In this document: positions 41,797-50,571 of the stretch, one piece after another
Numbering within the stretch: the stretch's first letter is position 1
Layout of the letters: every line of letters begins with the position of its first letter
Origin: Parazoarcus communis
GTDB taxonomy: Bacteria; Pseudomonadota; Gammaproteobacteria; Burkholderiales; Rhodocyclaceae
Reading direction: 5' to 3'
DNA: 64,000 bases
Assembly (NCBI RefSeq): GCF_003111665.1
Contig: NZ_CP022188.1
Location: 1,426,001 to 1,490,000 of the forward strand
Position numbers and translations under genes: made by a program
The notes under the pieces: model-generated
Told to the model about the DNA's origin: nothing
Databases searched by the model: none
The model's input: only the letters and a program-made list of their open reading frames with translations

Positions 41797-42441
41797 TCAG
41801 TTGGTGGCTCGGTCCGGGCAGCCGATGCAGCCTGTAGTCCGTGCGCCCCGGAAGATTGCGCCGTTGAGCTTTGCGCCGGTGAGGTCGACATCGATCAGTG
41901 ACGCGCGGGTAAAGTTGGCGCCCTGCAGATCGGCGCCGACAAGGGTGGCGCCGTCGAGATGAGCTGCGCTCAGGTTGGCGCGCTGCATGTCCGCATTCAG
42001 CAGCTTCGCGCCTTGAAGGCGCGCATTGGTGAGGTAGGCGCCTGCCAGCACTGTATCCGTCAGGTCAGCGCCCCTCAGGTCGGCGTTCTGCAGGATCGAA
42101 TTGCGCAGGTCTGCACGTGCCAGGTTTGCTTCGTTGAGGCGCGCACCCCGGAGGTTGATGCGCACCATCACCGCCTCGCCGAGATCCGCGCCTTGCAGGT
42201 CGGTGCTGGAGAAGTTCGCCTCGCTCAGGTTTGCGCCATGCAGATTCGCGCCTGCCAGACTGCTGCGGGTGAACTGCGAGTTCATCAGATTGACGCCAGC
42301 AAGTTCGGCACCGTTCAGGTTCAGGTTAGGACACAGCGTGCCACGACGGATGTCACATCCGCCAACGCTGAGACGCTCCTGCGCATGGGAAGCCGAGCTT
42401 GCGAGTAGTACGATCACCAGTGATAGAGTCGTTTTCAGCAT
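41797..42441 (-). CDS. Exported pentapeptide-repeat protein
   Basis: A 214-residue protein with a signal peptide (MLKTTLSLVIVLLASSASHA). Almost the whole mature part is A(D/N)Lxx pentapeptide repeats (for example ANLHGANLSEANFSSTDLQG), which should form a right-handed quadrilateral beta-helix of about seven coils. Cysteine pairs cap both ends (GCDIRRGTLC and GCIGC). Cytoplasmic members include gyrase-protecting proteins, but this one is exported, so that role is unlikely. Its function is unknown. Confidence 0.88.
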   Translation of the reverse strand: MLKTTLSLVIVLLASSASHAQERLSVGGCDIRRGTLCPNLNLNGAELAGVNLMNSQFTRSSLAGANLHGANLSEANFSSTDLQGADLGEAVMVRINLRGARLNEANLARADLRNSILQNADLRGADLTDTVLAGAYLTNARLQGAKLLNADMQRANLSAAHLDGATLVGADLQGANFTRASLIDVDLTGAKLNGAIFRGARTTGCIGCPDRATN

Positions 42442-42612
42442 GTTCTGCGGTCTTGTCGAGAGTCCCGTAAATTCTTGTTATGTTGGAGGGCAATCACGCG
42501 GATTGGTTTGCCTCTGTTGCGAAAATACATGAAATAGCGGTGCCGGTGGCCTCCGCCCCCAGATCGGAGTGAGTTAAAGGCTCTTGCTTCATGTGGGCGG
42601 GAAATACCGTAC

Positions 42613-42640
42613 TTGCAGTGAAAGCCGGGTGCGGCATACT
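42613..42640 (+). promoter_or_regulatory. Possible sigma70 promoter of the DUF4197 gene
   Basis: TTGCAG (42613-42618) and CATACT (42635-42640) are spaced 16 bases apart, 36 bases ahead of the ATG. The rest of the 234-base gap shows nothing clear. Confidence 0.4.
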
Positions 42641-42675
42641 GATACGCTTGATAACGATGGCTGGAGGGGGATGGC

Positions 42676-43356
42676 ATGCGTACCTTTTTTAGAACGCTCG
42701 CGTTTCTGGTGATCAGCGCGCCGGTATGGGCCGCAGGTGGACTCGCCGGTTTCACTGACAGTGAAGCATCGGGCGGCCTCAAGGAGGCCCTGAGCCAGGG
42801 CGCCAGCCGCGCAGTCGAACTGCTTGGCCGTAACGGCGGCTTTCTCAATAACGACAAGGTGAAGATTCCCTTGCCCGACGGGCTGGCCCAGGCCGAGCCG
42901 CTGATCCGCATGACCGGGCGCGGCAAGGACCTCGACGAACTCGTGACCACGATGAACCGTGCAGCCGAAGCCGCCGTACCCGAGGCGAAGACGCTGCTGG
43001 CCAACGCGGTGAAGCAGATGAGCGTCACTGACGCCAAGAACATCCTGACCGGTGGCGACGATTCGGTGACCAACTACTTCCGCGAAAAGACCCAGGACCA
43101 GCTCACCAAGCTGTTCCTGCCGGCGGTCAAGAAGAGCACCGACAAGCTCGAGCTGTCCGGGCAGTACAACAAGCTGGCGGGTCAGGCGGCCGGTATCGGT
43201 CTGGTGAAGGGTGAGGATGCGCAGATCGAGAACTATGTGACGCGCAAGGCGCTCGACGGCCTGTACCTGATGATCGCCGAGGAAGAGCGTGCGATCCGCA
43301 AGGACCCGGTCGGTGCGGTTGGCGGTCTGGCGAAGAAGATCTTCGGCGCACTCTGA
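42676..43356 (+). CDS. DUF4197 domain exported protein
   Basis: A 226-residue periplasmic protein with a signal peptide (MRTFFRTLAFLVISAPVWA). The DUF4197 pattern fills the rest: GGLKEALSQGASRAVELLGRNGGFLNND, KIPLPDGLAQAE and YFREKTQDQL. The function is unknown. It is transcribed alone and ends before a terminator-like hairpin that precedes rep. Confidence 0.88.
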   Translation: MRTFFRTLAFLVISAPVWAAGGLAGFTDSEASGGLKEALSQGASRAVELLGRNGGFLNNDKVKIPLPDGLAQAEPLIRMTGRGKDLDELVTTMNRAAEAAVPEAKTLLANAVKQMSVTDAKNILTGGDDSVTNYFREKTQDQLTKLFLPAVKKSTDKLELSGQYNKLAGQAAGIGLVKGEDAQIENYVTRKALDGLYLMIAEEERAIRKDPVGAVGGLAKKIFGAL

Positions 43357-43410
43357 GCCGCCTGCCTGATCGCGCCGGCAGCGCGCGAGCAAGGCTTGGG
43401 GTACACTTCC

Positions 43411-43442
43411 GCAATGCCGCCTGTCCGGGCGGCATTGCTTTT
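43411..43442 (+). terminator. Terminator-like hairpin just before rep
   Basis: An 11-base-pair perfect stem (GCAATGCCGCC / GGCGGCATTGC) with a 6-base loop and TTTT tail. It ends the DUF4197 transcript but lies only 14 bases from the rep start codon, so any transcript reaching rep must either read through it or begin inside it. Confidence 0.75.
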
Positions 43443-43456
43443 CCGGTCCCCTTCAG

Positions 43457-45454
43457 ATGTCAGCCCTCCTCAACGCCCCCCAACGTGAAGCCATCCACTA
43501 TCTGGACGGTCCCTGTCTCGTGCTCGCCGGTGCGGGCAGTGGCAAGACGCGGGTCATCACGCAGAAGATCGCGCACCTGATCAACGAGTGCGGGATCAGC
43601 GCAAAGAACATCGCTGCGATCACCTTCACCAACAAGGCGGCCAGGGAGATGCAGGAGCGTGTCGCCCACCTGATGGGCGGTCGCGTGCCGGGCGGTCTCA
43701 CGGTGTGTACCTTTCATGCGCTCGGCGTGCGGATCATCCGCCAGGAAGCGGTGCATTGCGGGCTCAAGCCGCAGTTTTCCATTCTCGATTCTTCGGACAC
43801 GGTACAGATCGTCTCCGACGTGTCCGGCGACAACGACAAGGGCATCGCCAAGCAGATGCAGTGGCAGATCTCGTCGTGGAAGAACGCGATGATCACGCCG
43901 GAGGAGGCCGCGCAACTGGCCGACAACGAGATCGCCTCCACCGCGGCGCTGCTGTACAAGGAGTACGAGCGCACGCTGCGTGCCTACCAGGCGGTCGATT
44001 TCGACGACCTGATTTCGCTGCCGGTGAGGCTGTTCGACGAAAACCCCGAGGTGCGCGAACGCTGGCAGAACCGGCTGCGCTACCTGCTGGTGGACGAGTA
44101 CCAGGACACCAACCGTGCGCAGTACCGCCTGTTGCGCCTGCTCTCGGGCGTGCGTGGCGCATTCACCGCGGTGGGCGACGACGATCAGGCCATTTATGCC
44201 TGGCGCGGCGCCGACGTCGAGAACCTGCGCTTGCTGCAGGTTGATTACCCGAAGCTGAAGGTGATCAAGCTCGAGCAGAACTACCGCTCGTCACGCCGCA
44301 TCCTCGAAGCGGCCAACACGGTGATCGCCAACAACGAAAAGCTGTTCGAGAAGCGGCTGTGGTCCGAGCACGGCATTGGCGACCAGATCGTGGTCACCAA
44401 CTGCCCCGACCCCGATCGTGAAGCCGAAACCGTGGCGATGAAGATCACCGCGCACAAGTTCGAGAACCGCACCCGCTTCAAGGACTACGCGATCCTGTAC
44501 CGCGGCAATCATCAGGCGCGGATCATCGAGCAGCAGTTGCGCAACCAGCACATCCCCTACGTGATTTCAGGCGGACAGAGCTTTTTCGACAAGCCCGAGA
44601 TCCGCGACCTGATCTCCTACCTGCGTCTGCTGATGAACGAGGACGACGATCTTGCCTTCATCCGCGCCATCACCGTGCCCAGGCGCGGCGTCGGGGCGGC
44701 AACGATCGAAGCGTTGGGCAACTATGCCGGTCACCGTCACATCAGCCTGTTCGCCGCGGTGTTCGAGGAGGGAGCGGCGCAGCACCTGAATCCGAAGCAG
44801 CTCGAAGGCGTGCAGCAGTTCGCCGGCTTCATCAATCGCATGCAGTACCGCGCCACGCGTGAGCCGGCGGCGCAACTGCTGGAGGACCTGCTGACCGCGA
44901 TCCGCTACGAGGCCTGGCTGTTCGAGCACTGCACGACGCGCGAGGCCGAGACCAAATGGAGCAATGTGCGCGATTTCGTCGACTGGCTCGGACGCAAGGG
45001 CGCGGAAGACGGCAAGAACCTGATCGAGCTGACCCAGACCATCGCGCTGATCTCGATGCTGGACAAGGAAGATCCCGACTTTGACGGCGTGCAGCTCGCC
45101 ACCCTGCACGCGTCCAAGGGGCTGGAGTTCCCGCATGTCTTCCTGATCGGCGTCGAAGAAGGTTTCCTGCCGCACCAGAGCAGCATCGACGAGGACAAGG
45201 TCGAGGAAGAGCGGCGCCTGATGTATGTCGGCATCACCCGTGCGCAGCGCAGCCTCAACATCACCTGGTGCGAACGGCGCAAGGCGGGCAAGGAGGTGCG
45301 CGTATGCGAGCCCTCGAGATTCATTGCCGAGATGGGGGGCGACATCCGGATCAACGACCGCAAGAAGAGCGGCCCGGTGTCGAACGAGGAAGGGCGCGCC
45401 CGTGCGGCCAACCTGATGGCCATGCTCGAAGCGCGCAGCAAGCCCGGCGCCTGA
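43457..45454 (+). CDS. rep: ATP-dependent DNA helicase Rep
   Basis: Superfamily 1 3'-5' helicase, 665 residues, that clears proteins ahead of replication forks. Motif I is AGAGSGKT (24-31). Motif Ia is FTNKAAREMQERV, motif II is LLVDEYQDTN, motif III is VGDDDQAIYAWRGAD, and motifs IV-VI follow (EQNYRSS, HASKGLEFPHVFL and VGITRAQ). The N-terminal segment GPCLVLAGAGSGKTRVI is closer to Rep than to UvrD. It stands alone. Confidence 0.95.
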   Translation: MSALLNAPQREAIHYLDGPCLVLAGAGSGKTRVITQKIAHLINECGISAKNIAAITFTNKAAREMQERVAHLMGGRVPGGLTVCTFHALGVRIIRQEAVHCGLKPQFSILDSSDTVQIVSDVSGDNDKGIAKQMQWQISSWKNAMITPEEAAQLADNEIASTAALLYKEYERTLRAYQAVDFDDLISLPVRLFDENPEVRERWQNRLRYLLVDEYQDTNRAQYRLLRLLSGVRGAFTAVGDDDQAIYAWRGADVENLRLLQVDYPKLKVIKLEQNYRSSRRILEAANTVIANNEKLFEKRLWSEHGIGDQIVVTNCPDPDREAETVAMKITAHKFENRTRFKDYAILYRGNHQARIIEQQLRNQHIPYVISGGQSFFDKPEIRDLISYLRLLMNEDDDLAFIRAITVPRRGVGAATIEALGNYAGHRHISLFAAVFEEGAAQHLNPKQLEGVQQFAGFINRMQYRATREPAAQLLEDLLTAIRYEAWLFEHCTTREAETKWSNVRDFVDWLGRKGAEDGKNLIELTQTIALISMLDKEDPDFDGVQLATLHASKGLEFPHVFLIGVEEGFLPHQSSIDEDKVEEERRLMYVGITRAQRSLNITWCERRKAGKEVRVCEPSRFIAEMGGDIRINDRKKSGPVSNEEGRARAANLMAMLEARSKPGA

Positions 45455-45490
45455 CGCTGTGCCGTGCCGGTCGGGGCGGCAGGCGGGCGC

Positions 45491-45519
45491 AAAAAAGGGC
45501 AGCCAGCGGCTGCCCTTCT
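45491..45519. terminator. Terminator between rep and the cytochrome c5 gene
   Basis: A stem GGGCAGCC / GGCTGCCC (loop AGC), extended by AA/TT, with six A upstream and TTCT downstream. The A run makes it a strong terminator for the minus-strand cytochrome gene and a weaker one for rep. Confidence 0.8.
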
Positions 45520-45541
45520 GCGTTCCGGGACCAGGCCCCGA

Positions 45542-46003
45542 TTATTGCTCGACCGGCGGCTCGGTGAAGTTTGCGCCTGCCTGGTTCACCAGGAAGGCCA
45601 CTGCGCGCTTCACTTCGGTGTCGGTCAGGTCGCTTGCGCCGCCGCGTGCGGGCATGCTGTTCTTGCCGGCGATGGCCGAGCTGGTCAGGCCGTCAAAGCC
45701 CAGCGCGATGCGGGGCGCCCAGGCGCCGGCATCACCGGTCTTGGGGGAGTTCAGTGCGCCGGAGTCGTGGCAGCTGGCGCAGACGGCCTTGTAGATCTGC
45801 TCGCCGGTGCGGCTGCCCGGGGCAACCTTGGAGACCTTGACCTCGAGTTTGGCGACAGGCTGGATAAGCGTCGCGGTGAGTTCCGGATCAACCTTGTTCT
45901 GCTGGCCACAGCCTGCGAGCAGCACGGCTGCAGCGACGGCGATAACCGGCAGGGCGAGGCGGGAGGGCCGCTGGGCGGCGTTCTGGGCGCGATGTACCGA
46001 CAT
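45542..46003 (-). CDS. Cytochrome c5-like lipoprotein
   Basis: A 153-residue cytochrome c with a lipobox (VLLAGC) after a short cytoplasmic tail, so it is membrane-anchored in the periplasm. It has heme motif CASCH and axial Met in GKNSMPARGG, as in the cytochrome c5 family. The start at 46003 has AAGGA six bases upstream. It likely carries electrons to a terminal oxidase. It is transcribed alone. Confidence 0.9.
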   Translation of the reverse strand: MSVHRAQNAAQRPSRLALPVIAVAAAVLLAGCGQQNKVDPELTATLIQPVAKLEVKVSKVAPGSRTGEQIYKAVCASCHDSGALNSPKTGDAGAWAPRIALGFDGLTSSAIAGKNSMPARGGASDLTDTEVKRAVAFLVNQAGANFTEPPVEQ

Positions 46004-46062
46004 GCTGGATCCTTTGACTGGCGCGAGGCAAAGCAAAAAGTTGGAAACGGTTTTCCGCTCAC

Positions 46063-46086
46063 AAAAAAACCGCCTCAGAAGCGGTT
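46063..46086 (-). terminator. Minus-strand terminator upstream of the cytochrome c5 gene
   Basis: On the minus strand, stem AACCGC / GCGGTT with a 7-base loop is followed by seven T. It ends transcripts coming from the diguanylate cyclase side, about 195 bases after that gene's stop. Confidence 0.7.
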
Positions 46087-46279
46087 CCGCTGAAAGCGTG
46101 TTTGGGCCCCAGGCAGCATTTCAGACCGCCTGCCTGCCAAAAAACATTGCACGAAAAGCCGCACCTTGACAGGCATCAGGGCAAAAACCCTAAAAACAGG
46201 CCGCATTTTATCACCCATGCCTCAGTGAGGCCATAGCACCGGCCATGCAAGATGTGCGCAGCCTTTTGCGTGCCCTGTC

Positions 46280-47320
46280 TCAGCCCGGCGGATCTGCATT
46301 GATGGCAACAACGCAGTTGCGCCCCCGGTCCTTGGCTTCATAGATGCCCTGGTCCGCACGGTGCATGAAAGCGGCGGGCTTCTCGCCCGGCCGAAACTGC
46401 GACACGCCAATGCTGATGGTGCAGCGGATCACGATACCTGAAGACAGCACCACGGCCGTGCTGGCAAATGAGGAGCACAGGCGGTGGGCCAGTCTTTCCG
46501 CCTCGTCCAGTCCGGTGCCCGGCAGCAGCAGAGCGAACTCTTCACCGCCGTAGCGAAAGTTGGTGTCGGCGCTGCGGGTGCTGTCCGAGATGACTTTTGC
46601 CAGCGCCTGCAGCACGCAGTCGCCTTCCAGGTGGCCGTAGGTGTCGTTCAGTTGCTTGAAGTTGTCGGCGTCGAGCAGCAGCATCGACAACGGCTGACGG
46701 TAGCGGCTTGCACGTTCGCACTCGGACTCGAGGCGGGCGAAAAAGTGGCGGGCGTTGTACAGGCCGGTGAGTCCGTCGGTGATGCTCAGCAGGCGGTAAC
46801 GCGCCTCACTTTCGCGCAAGGCCTGCTCGGCGCGCTTCTGTTCGGTGACGTCCTGAAGGGTCTCGATCGCGCCGACGACTTCGCCCGACTCGTCGCGCAG
46901 CGGTGCCGCGGTGAAGAACAGCCAGCGTCCTCCGTCGCCGATGGACGGGAAGAAATCCTCCGCCTCGAAGGCGCCCGGCGTCAGTGGCGAGCGGCGGGAC
47001 TTCTCGTGATAGAACTGGCCGACCTTGTCCTCGAGTGCGCCGTCCAGTACAAGGTCGGCAAGGGTCGGACGTGCGCTGGGGTAGAAGGCTTCCCACTGGT
47101 GGCGGGTGCCGATCTGGCGCTCCGGAGGAAGGCCTGACAGGGCCGCCAGAGCACGGTTCCAGTGCGCAATGACATGGTTGCGATCAAGGACGAAGATCGG
47201 AATCGGGCAACTGTCGATGCCTTCTGCCAGCATGAAGTTCGAAGCCGGCTCCCAGCAGGCTGCTGCATGCTGAGCCGACAAGTCCTCTCCTGCTTTGTCC
47301 AGCGGTGGATCCATGCGCAT
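46280..47320 (-). CDS. PAS domain diguanylate cyclase
   Basis: A cytoplasmic sensor of about 346 residues making cyclic di-GMP. An N-terminal PAS domain (DSCPIPIFVLDRNHVIAHWN is its start, ending VGAIETLQDVTEQKRAEQA) is followed by a GGDEF domain. The active site is YGGEEF, which is catalytically competent, and RSAD lies five residues before it, forming the inhibitory product-binding site (RxxD). There is no membrane segment. The start is uncertain: ATG 47320 or 47314, with longer in-frame starts up to 47377. Confidence 0.9.
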   Translation of the reverse strand: MRMDPPLDKAGEDLSAQHAAACWEPASNFMLAEGIDSCPIPIFVLDRNHVIAHWNRALAALSGLPPERQIGTRHQWEAFYPSARPTLADLVLDGALEDKVGQFYHEKSRRSPLTPGAFEAEDFFPSIGDGGRWLFFTAAPLRDESGEVVGAIETLQDVTEQKRAEQALRESEARYRLLSITDGLTGLYNARHFFARLESECERASRYRQPLSMLLLDADNFKQLNDTYGHLEGDCVLQALAKVISDSTRSADTNFRYGGEEFALLLPGTGLDEAERLAHRLCSSFASTAVVLSSGIVIRCTISIGVSQFRPGEKPAAFMHRADQGIYEAKDRGRNCVVAINADPPG

Positions 47321-47436
47321 GGTGGTCGATCTGACTGGAGAGGACGCAAATATCCCTCGCATAACTGCGGAATGCAAGTCGGAGACGAGATCCGCCCGCG
47401 CACGCGGGCAGCATCATGCGCTTAGGGTGCCGGCGC

Positions 47437-48360
47437 TCAGCTTTCCTGAGGCGGCGCGGAAGCAAGCGCGCGGAGGGCTGGCTGTTCGTGCTGCGATGCG
47501 CGATAGAACGCCATGATGCGGCGCACATATTCCTGGGTTTCGTCATAGGGCGGCACGCCGCCATAGCGCTCGACAGCCCCTTCGCCGGCGTTGTATGCGG
47601 CCGCTGTCATCAGCACGTCGCCCTCGAAACGCCGCAGCAGCCAGCGCAGGTAGGCCAGGCCGCCGCGCACGTTCTGCTCCGGGTCCATGATATTGCGCAC
47701 GCCGAAGCGCTCGGCCGTATCGGGAATCAGCTGCATCAGGCCTTGCGCGTTCCTGGGCGAGCGGGCGTTGGCATTGAAGTTGGATTCGGTGCGCACGATG
47801 GCCAGAGCCAGCCGCGGATCGACGTCGTAGCCCGGCGCCAGGCGCTGGACCAGGCGCGCATGACGGCGGCGTTCGATCGACAGGGAGGCGACGAAGCGTT
47901 CCACCACTTCATGCGGCACTGCTGCCCCGGTGTCGGCGAGCGAACCGGTCTCGCCCGAGTACAGGCAGTCCGGCAGGTCGTTGCCGATGTCAGCCACTGC
48001 ATTCCTGCCACTCGCAAGCAAGGTCTGCGCGGCCTCATGGCCCTGGCGGGCGGCCAGCGCCAGCAGGTTCATCGCATTGTCCGGCTGGTCGGCCATTCTG
48101 CGGTGCTTCAGCAGCAGGCGGCCCAACTGGAACTGTGCTTCGGTGCTGCCGTAGCGCGCGGCGGCGCAATAGCGGTCGGCCGCCAGTTGAGGCAGTCGGT
48201 TGCGCTCTGCGCGGTAGCCGTCTTCAAGCATGCGTGCGAGCACCGGGGGTTCGTCCGTCCACGCAGGCGCATCGCCGCCCGCTCCGCTGGTGCCGGCAAA
48301 GCCGGGCACGGTGCACAACAGCAGCACGCTCGCAGTCAGAAGTTGGGTGGCAGTACGCAT
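47437..48360 (-). CDS. Lytic transglycosylase, SLT domain family
   Basis: A 307-residue periplasmic peptidoglycan hydrolase with signal peptide (MRTATQLLTASVLLLCTVPGFA). A Sel1/TPR-like part (ARYGSTEAQFQLGRLLL, LAARQGHEAAQTLL) precedes the SLT domain. The catalytic Glu is in IVRTESNFNANA, followed by QGLMQLIPDTAERFGV and AAYNAGEGAVERYGG. The family cleaves the MurNAc-GlcNAc bond. It is divergent from the next region. Confidence 0.92.
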   Translation of the reverse strand: MRTATQLLTASVLLLCTVPGFAGTSGAGGDAPAWTDEPPVLARMLEDGYRAERNRLPQLAADRYCAAARYGSTEAQFQLGRLLLKHRRMADQPDNAMNLLALAARQGHEAAQTLLASGRNAVADIGNDLPDCLYSGETGSLADTGAAVPHEVVERFVASLSIERRRHARLVQRLAPGYDVDPRLALAIVRTESNFNANARSPRNAQGLMQLIPDTAERFGVRNIMDPEQNVRGGLAYLRWLLRRFEGDVLMTAAAYNAGEGAVERYGGVPPYDETQEYVRRIMAFYRASQHEQPALRALASAPPQES

Positions 48361-48554
48361 CGTGGCGCAATCGTGGGCGGGTGATCAATGATCCCACTCT
48401 AGCGCGGGCGTCCGCAGAGGGCTGTGAACGCTGACACCAATCAGCACAGATTGATGCGCCGGTCGCGGCAACAATGGTGGCAGCGTCAGGGCGAAAGGAA
48501 CGAAGGCCCTGTTCCGGCGGTCGCACTCCGGTAACTTCACCAGAGAGCGTCACC

Positions 48555-48752
48555 ATGGTCATGCCGGGAAAGCTGCGCAGGTTCAGCATCATTCAGGACG
48601 AGGTGAAGCTTGCGCATACCTCGCACTGGGATCTCGATTATCTCGGTCAGGCCGAGTTCGATGCGCTCATGCATACGCCTGCTGTGGGCCCGGACGAAAG
48701 GCCTTCCGAAACCGGCGAGGGCCAGGGCACAGCGCCTTCGTCCGCGAAGTAG
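48555..48752 (+). CDS. Small hypothetical protein
   Basis: A 65-codon frame with two possible starts (ATG 48555 or 48561). The product is hydrophilic, with DEVKLAHTSHWDLDYLGQAEFDALM in two parts and an acidic C-terminal tail. There is no known motif, and the ribosome site (AGAGAG) is weak. It lies 43 bases before msrA on the same strand. Confidence 0.4.
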   Translation: MVMPGKLRRFSIIQDEVKLAHTSHWDLDYLGQAEFDALMHTPAVGPDERPSETGEGQGTAPSSAK

Positions 48753-48795
48753 CCGCCTCAAGCGAACCCATGGATCAATTCAAGGAGTGACATCG

Positions 48796-49422
48796 ATGAA
48801 GCGGAACACAGCAGCCCTTGCGCTGACGGCTGCATTGATCGGCAGTGGTGCTGCGACGATGACGTTTGCCGCCGACGGCAGCGCGGTGACGAGCCCGGCA
48901 GCGACCGCGACGGCGATCTTCGCCGGTGGGTGTTTCTGGTGCACCGAGGCCGATTTCGAGAAGCTCCCCGGGGTAATCTCGGCGGAGTCGGGCTACACCG
49001 CCGGCAAGGAGGTCAACCCGACTTACGAGCAGGTCAGTGCGGGCAATACCGGTCACACCGAGGCGGTTCGTGTGGTCTACGACCCCGCCCGCGTCAGCTA
49101 TCCGCAGCTGGTGGAGTATTTCTGGCGCACCATCGACCCGACCGCAAGAAACCGCCAGTTCTGCGATGTCGGCTCGCAATACCGCTCCGGCATTTACTGG
49201 CAGAACGAAGCCGAGCGTACGGTGGCCGAAGCCAGCCGGGAGGCCTTGCTCAAGAGCGGCAAGGTGTCGCGCATCCATACCGAAATCCTCGCAGCCTCCG
49301 CCTTCTATCCGGCCGAGGAATACCATCAGGATTACTACAGGAAGAACCCGCTGCGCTACAACTACTACCGTCGCGGCTGCGGCCGCGATGCCCAGCTGGA
49401 GAACATCTGGGGCAAGCGCTAG
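48796..49422 (+). CDS. msrA: Peptide methionine sulfoxide reductase MsrA, exported
   Basis: A 208-residue repair enzyme that reduces methionine-S-sulfoxide in proteins. An N-terminal signal peptide (MKRNTAALALTAALIGSGAATMTFA in two parts) predicts export to the periplasm, which is unusual for MsrA alone. The active site GGCFWCTEADFEKLPGV is intact, and YTAGKEVNPTYEQVSAGNTGHTEAV follows. One further Cys occurs near the C-terminus (RRGCGRD) as a possible resolving residue. AAGGAG lies ahead of the ATG. Confidence 0.93.
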   Translation: MKRNTAALALTAALIGSGAATMTFAADGSAVTSPAATATAIFAGGCFWCTEADFEKLPGVISAESGYTAGKEVNPTYEQVSAGNTGHTEAVRVVYDPARVSYPQLVEYFWRTIDPTARNRQFCDVGSQYRSGIYWQNEAERTVAEASREALLKSGKVSRIHTEILAASAFYPAEEYHQDYYRKNPLRYNYYRRGCGRDAQLENIWGKR

Positions 49423-49461
49423 CGACCCGCGGCAGCGGGCCGCCTGATGGCCGGGTGATTG

Positions 49462-49992
49462 TCAGCGCAGCGGAAGCTTGCCCATGGCGGCGATGGCGGC
49501 TTCGATGTTCTTGCGCGCCGCGCCTTCGTTTGCCAGTCTCAGCCGGGTGACGCCAACCAGGGAGTCGCCGGAAGTGGCGGTGTGGGCGCTCTTGATCGAC
49601 TGCGCCCACACGGTGCTGCGGGTGCTGCGATCGATCAGCTTGTAGCTGACTTCCATCTCCACGGTGAAGGACATCCCGAACATGGGCTGAGAAAGGGTGG
49701 CGATGAAGGCCTCGAGCGAGTAGCCGGTGGCGCCAGCGTCGCCGGCACGCGGAAACAGGCCTGCGGCGATCACGGACTGACTCAGGGCCGCGGCAAAGTC
49801 GGCGCTGGAGATCTGCGACGCACCGAGTGTGCTGGTGTCCTTGCCACCGATCACCGTGACGTTTACCGCCTCGGTGCTGCGTGCGCTGGTGGTGGGTGCC
49901 TGTTGAACCACCATGCCTTCGATCGTGGATGGTGTGGCACAGCCTGCCGCGACCGCGGCAGCCATGATGGCGACTATCAGCTGCTTTTTCAT
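49462..49992 (-). CDS. Lipoprotein of unknown function
   Basis: A 176-residue predicted lipoprotein with lipobox AVAAGC. The mature part includes SADFAAALSQSVIAAGLF and FTVEMEVSYKLIDRSTRSTVW, a beta-rich pattern seen in envelope proteins of unknown function. It is co-transcribed with the lipoprotein gene upstream (their stop and start overlap by four bases). Confidence 0.75.
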   Translation of the reverse strand: MKKQLIVAIMAAAVAAGCATPSTIEGMVVQQAPTTSARSTEAVNVTVIGGKDTSTLGASQISSADFAAALSQSVIAAGLFPRAGDAGATGYSLEAFIATLSQPMFGMSFTVEMEVSYKLIDRSTRSTVWAQSIKSAHTATSGDSLVGVTRLRLANEGAARKNIEAAIAAMGKLPLR

Positions 49993-50429
49993 TTTGCTTC
50001 CGCCTTGCGCTGGAAAATGTCGTCGAGCACTTCTTCCACCATGACCTCGGGTGAGCGTCGCTGCAGCGAAGGCCGGTAGGATTCGCCGACGGCAAGGATT
50101 GTGTCCTCGCGACCGTCACGCAGCGTAATCGTGAGCCGCAACAGATACATGGTGATATCCCACATCCAGCGATCCACATACGTCAGCGTAGCATCCACTT
50201 CGTGATCTGGCCGCGCGGCGGCGCTGGTGGTGACCTGATAGCCCAGCGCGGTCAGGCGCTTGGCGATGAGCAGGTCGATGTCCGCATCCTCCCCTTCCAG
50301 CTTTTGCACATGAATGGTCTTGATCCGGGACAGATCTGCGTCAGGCGCCCGGGTGGACTGCAGCGATGCACACCCGGTGAGCAGGCCGATCAGCACGGTC
50401 AGCAGGGCGTATTTGAAGAGTCGGGTCAT
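49989..50429 (-). CDS. Lipoprotein of unknown function
   Basis: A 146-residue predicted lipoprotein (lipobox GLLTGC). The mature part begins SLQSTRAPDADLSRIKTIHV and has TYVDRWMWDITMYLLRLTITL. It overlaps the next lipoprotein gene by four bases, so the two probably act together at the outer membrane. The ATG at 50429 was chosen for the signal peptide. It diverges from acuR. Confidence 0.75.
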   Translation of the reverse strand: MTRLFKYALLTVLIGLLTGCASLQSTRAPDADLSRIKTIHVQKLEGEDADIDLLIAKRLTALGYQVTTSAAARPDHEVDATLTYVDRWMWDITMYLLRLTITLRDGREDTILAVGESYRPSLQRRSPEVMVEEVLDDIFQRKAEAK

Positions 50430-50536
50430 GGATGTTTCCTTTGCGCTGGTTAGTTGTTTTGCATTGAGCGGCGGCGAGCGTAGCAGCATCGATGGGGTAT
50501 GCGCATGCGTTTTTTCAAGCGATTTGAAAATTATTC

Positions 50537-50564
50537 TTGATTTTATAAATGACCGGTCTATTAT
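50537..50564 (+). promoter_or_regulatory. Promoter and operator of acuR-acuI
   Basis: TTGATT (50537-50542) and TATTAT (50559-50564) spaced 16 bases form a sigma70 promoter. A palindrome ATAA-NN-GACCGGTC-NN-TTAT (50545-50564) fills the spacer and covers the -10. This is the placement expected for a TetR-type repressor site, so AcuR autoregulation is likely. Confidence 0.65.
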
Positions 50565-50571
50565 AAAAAAC

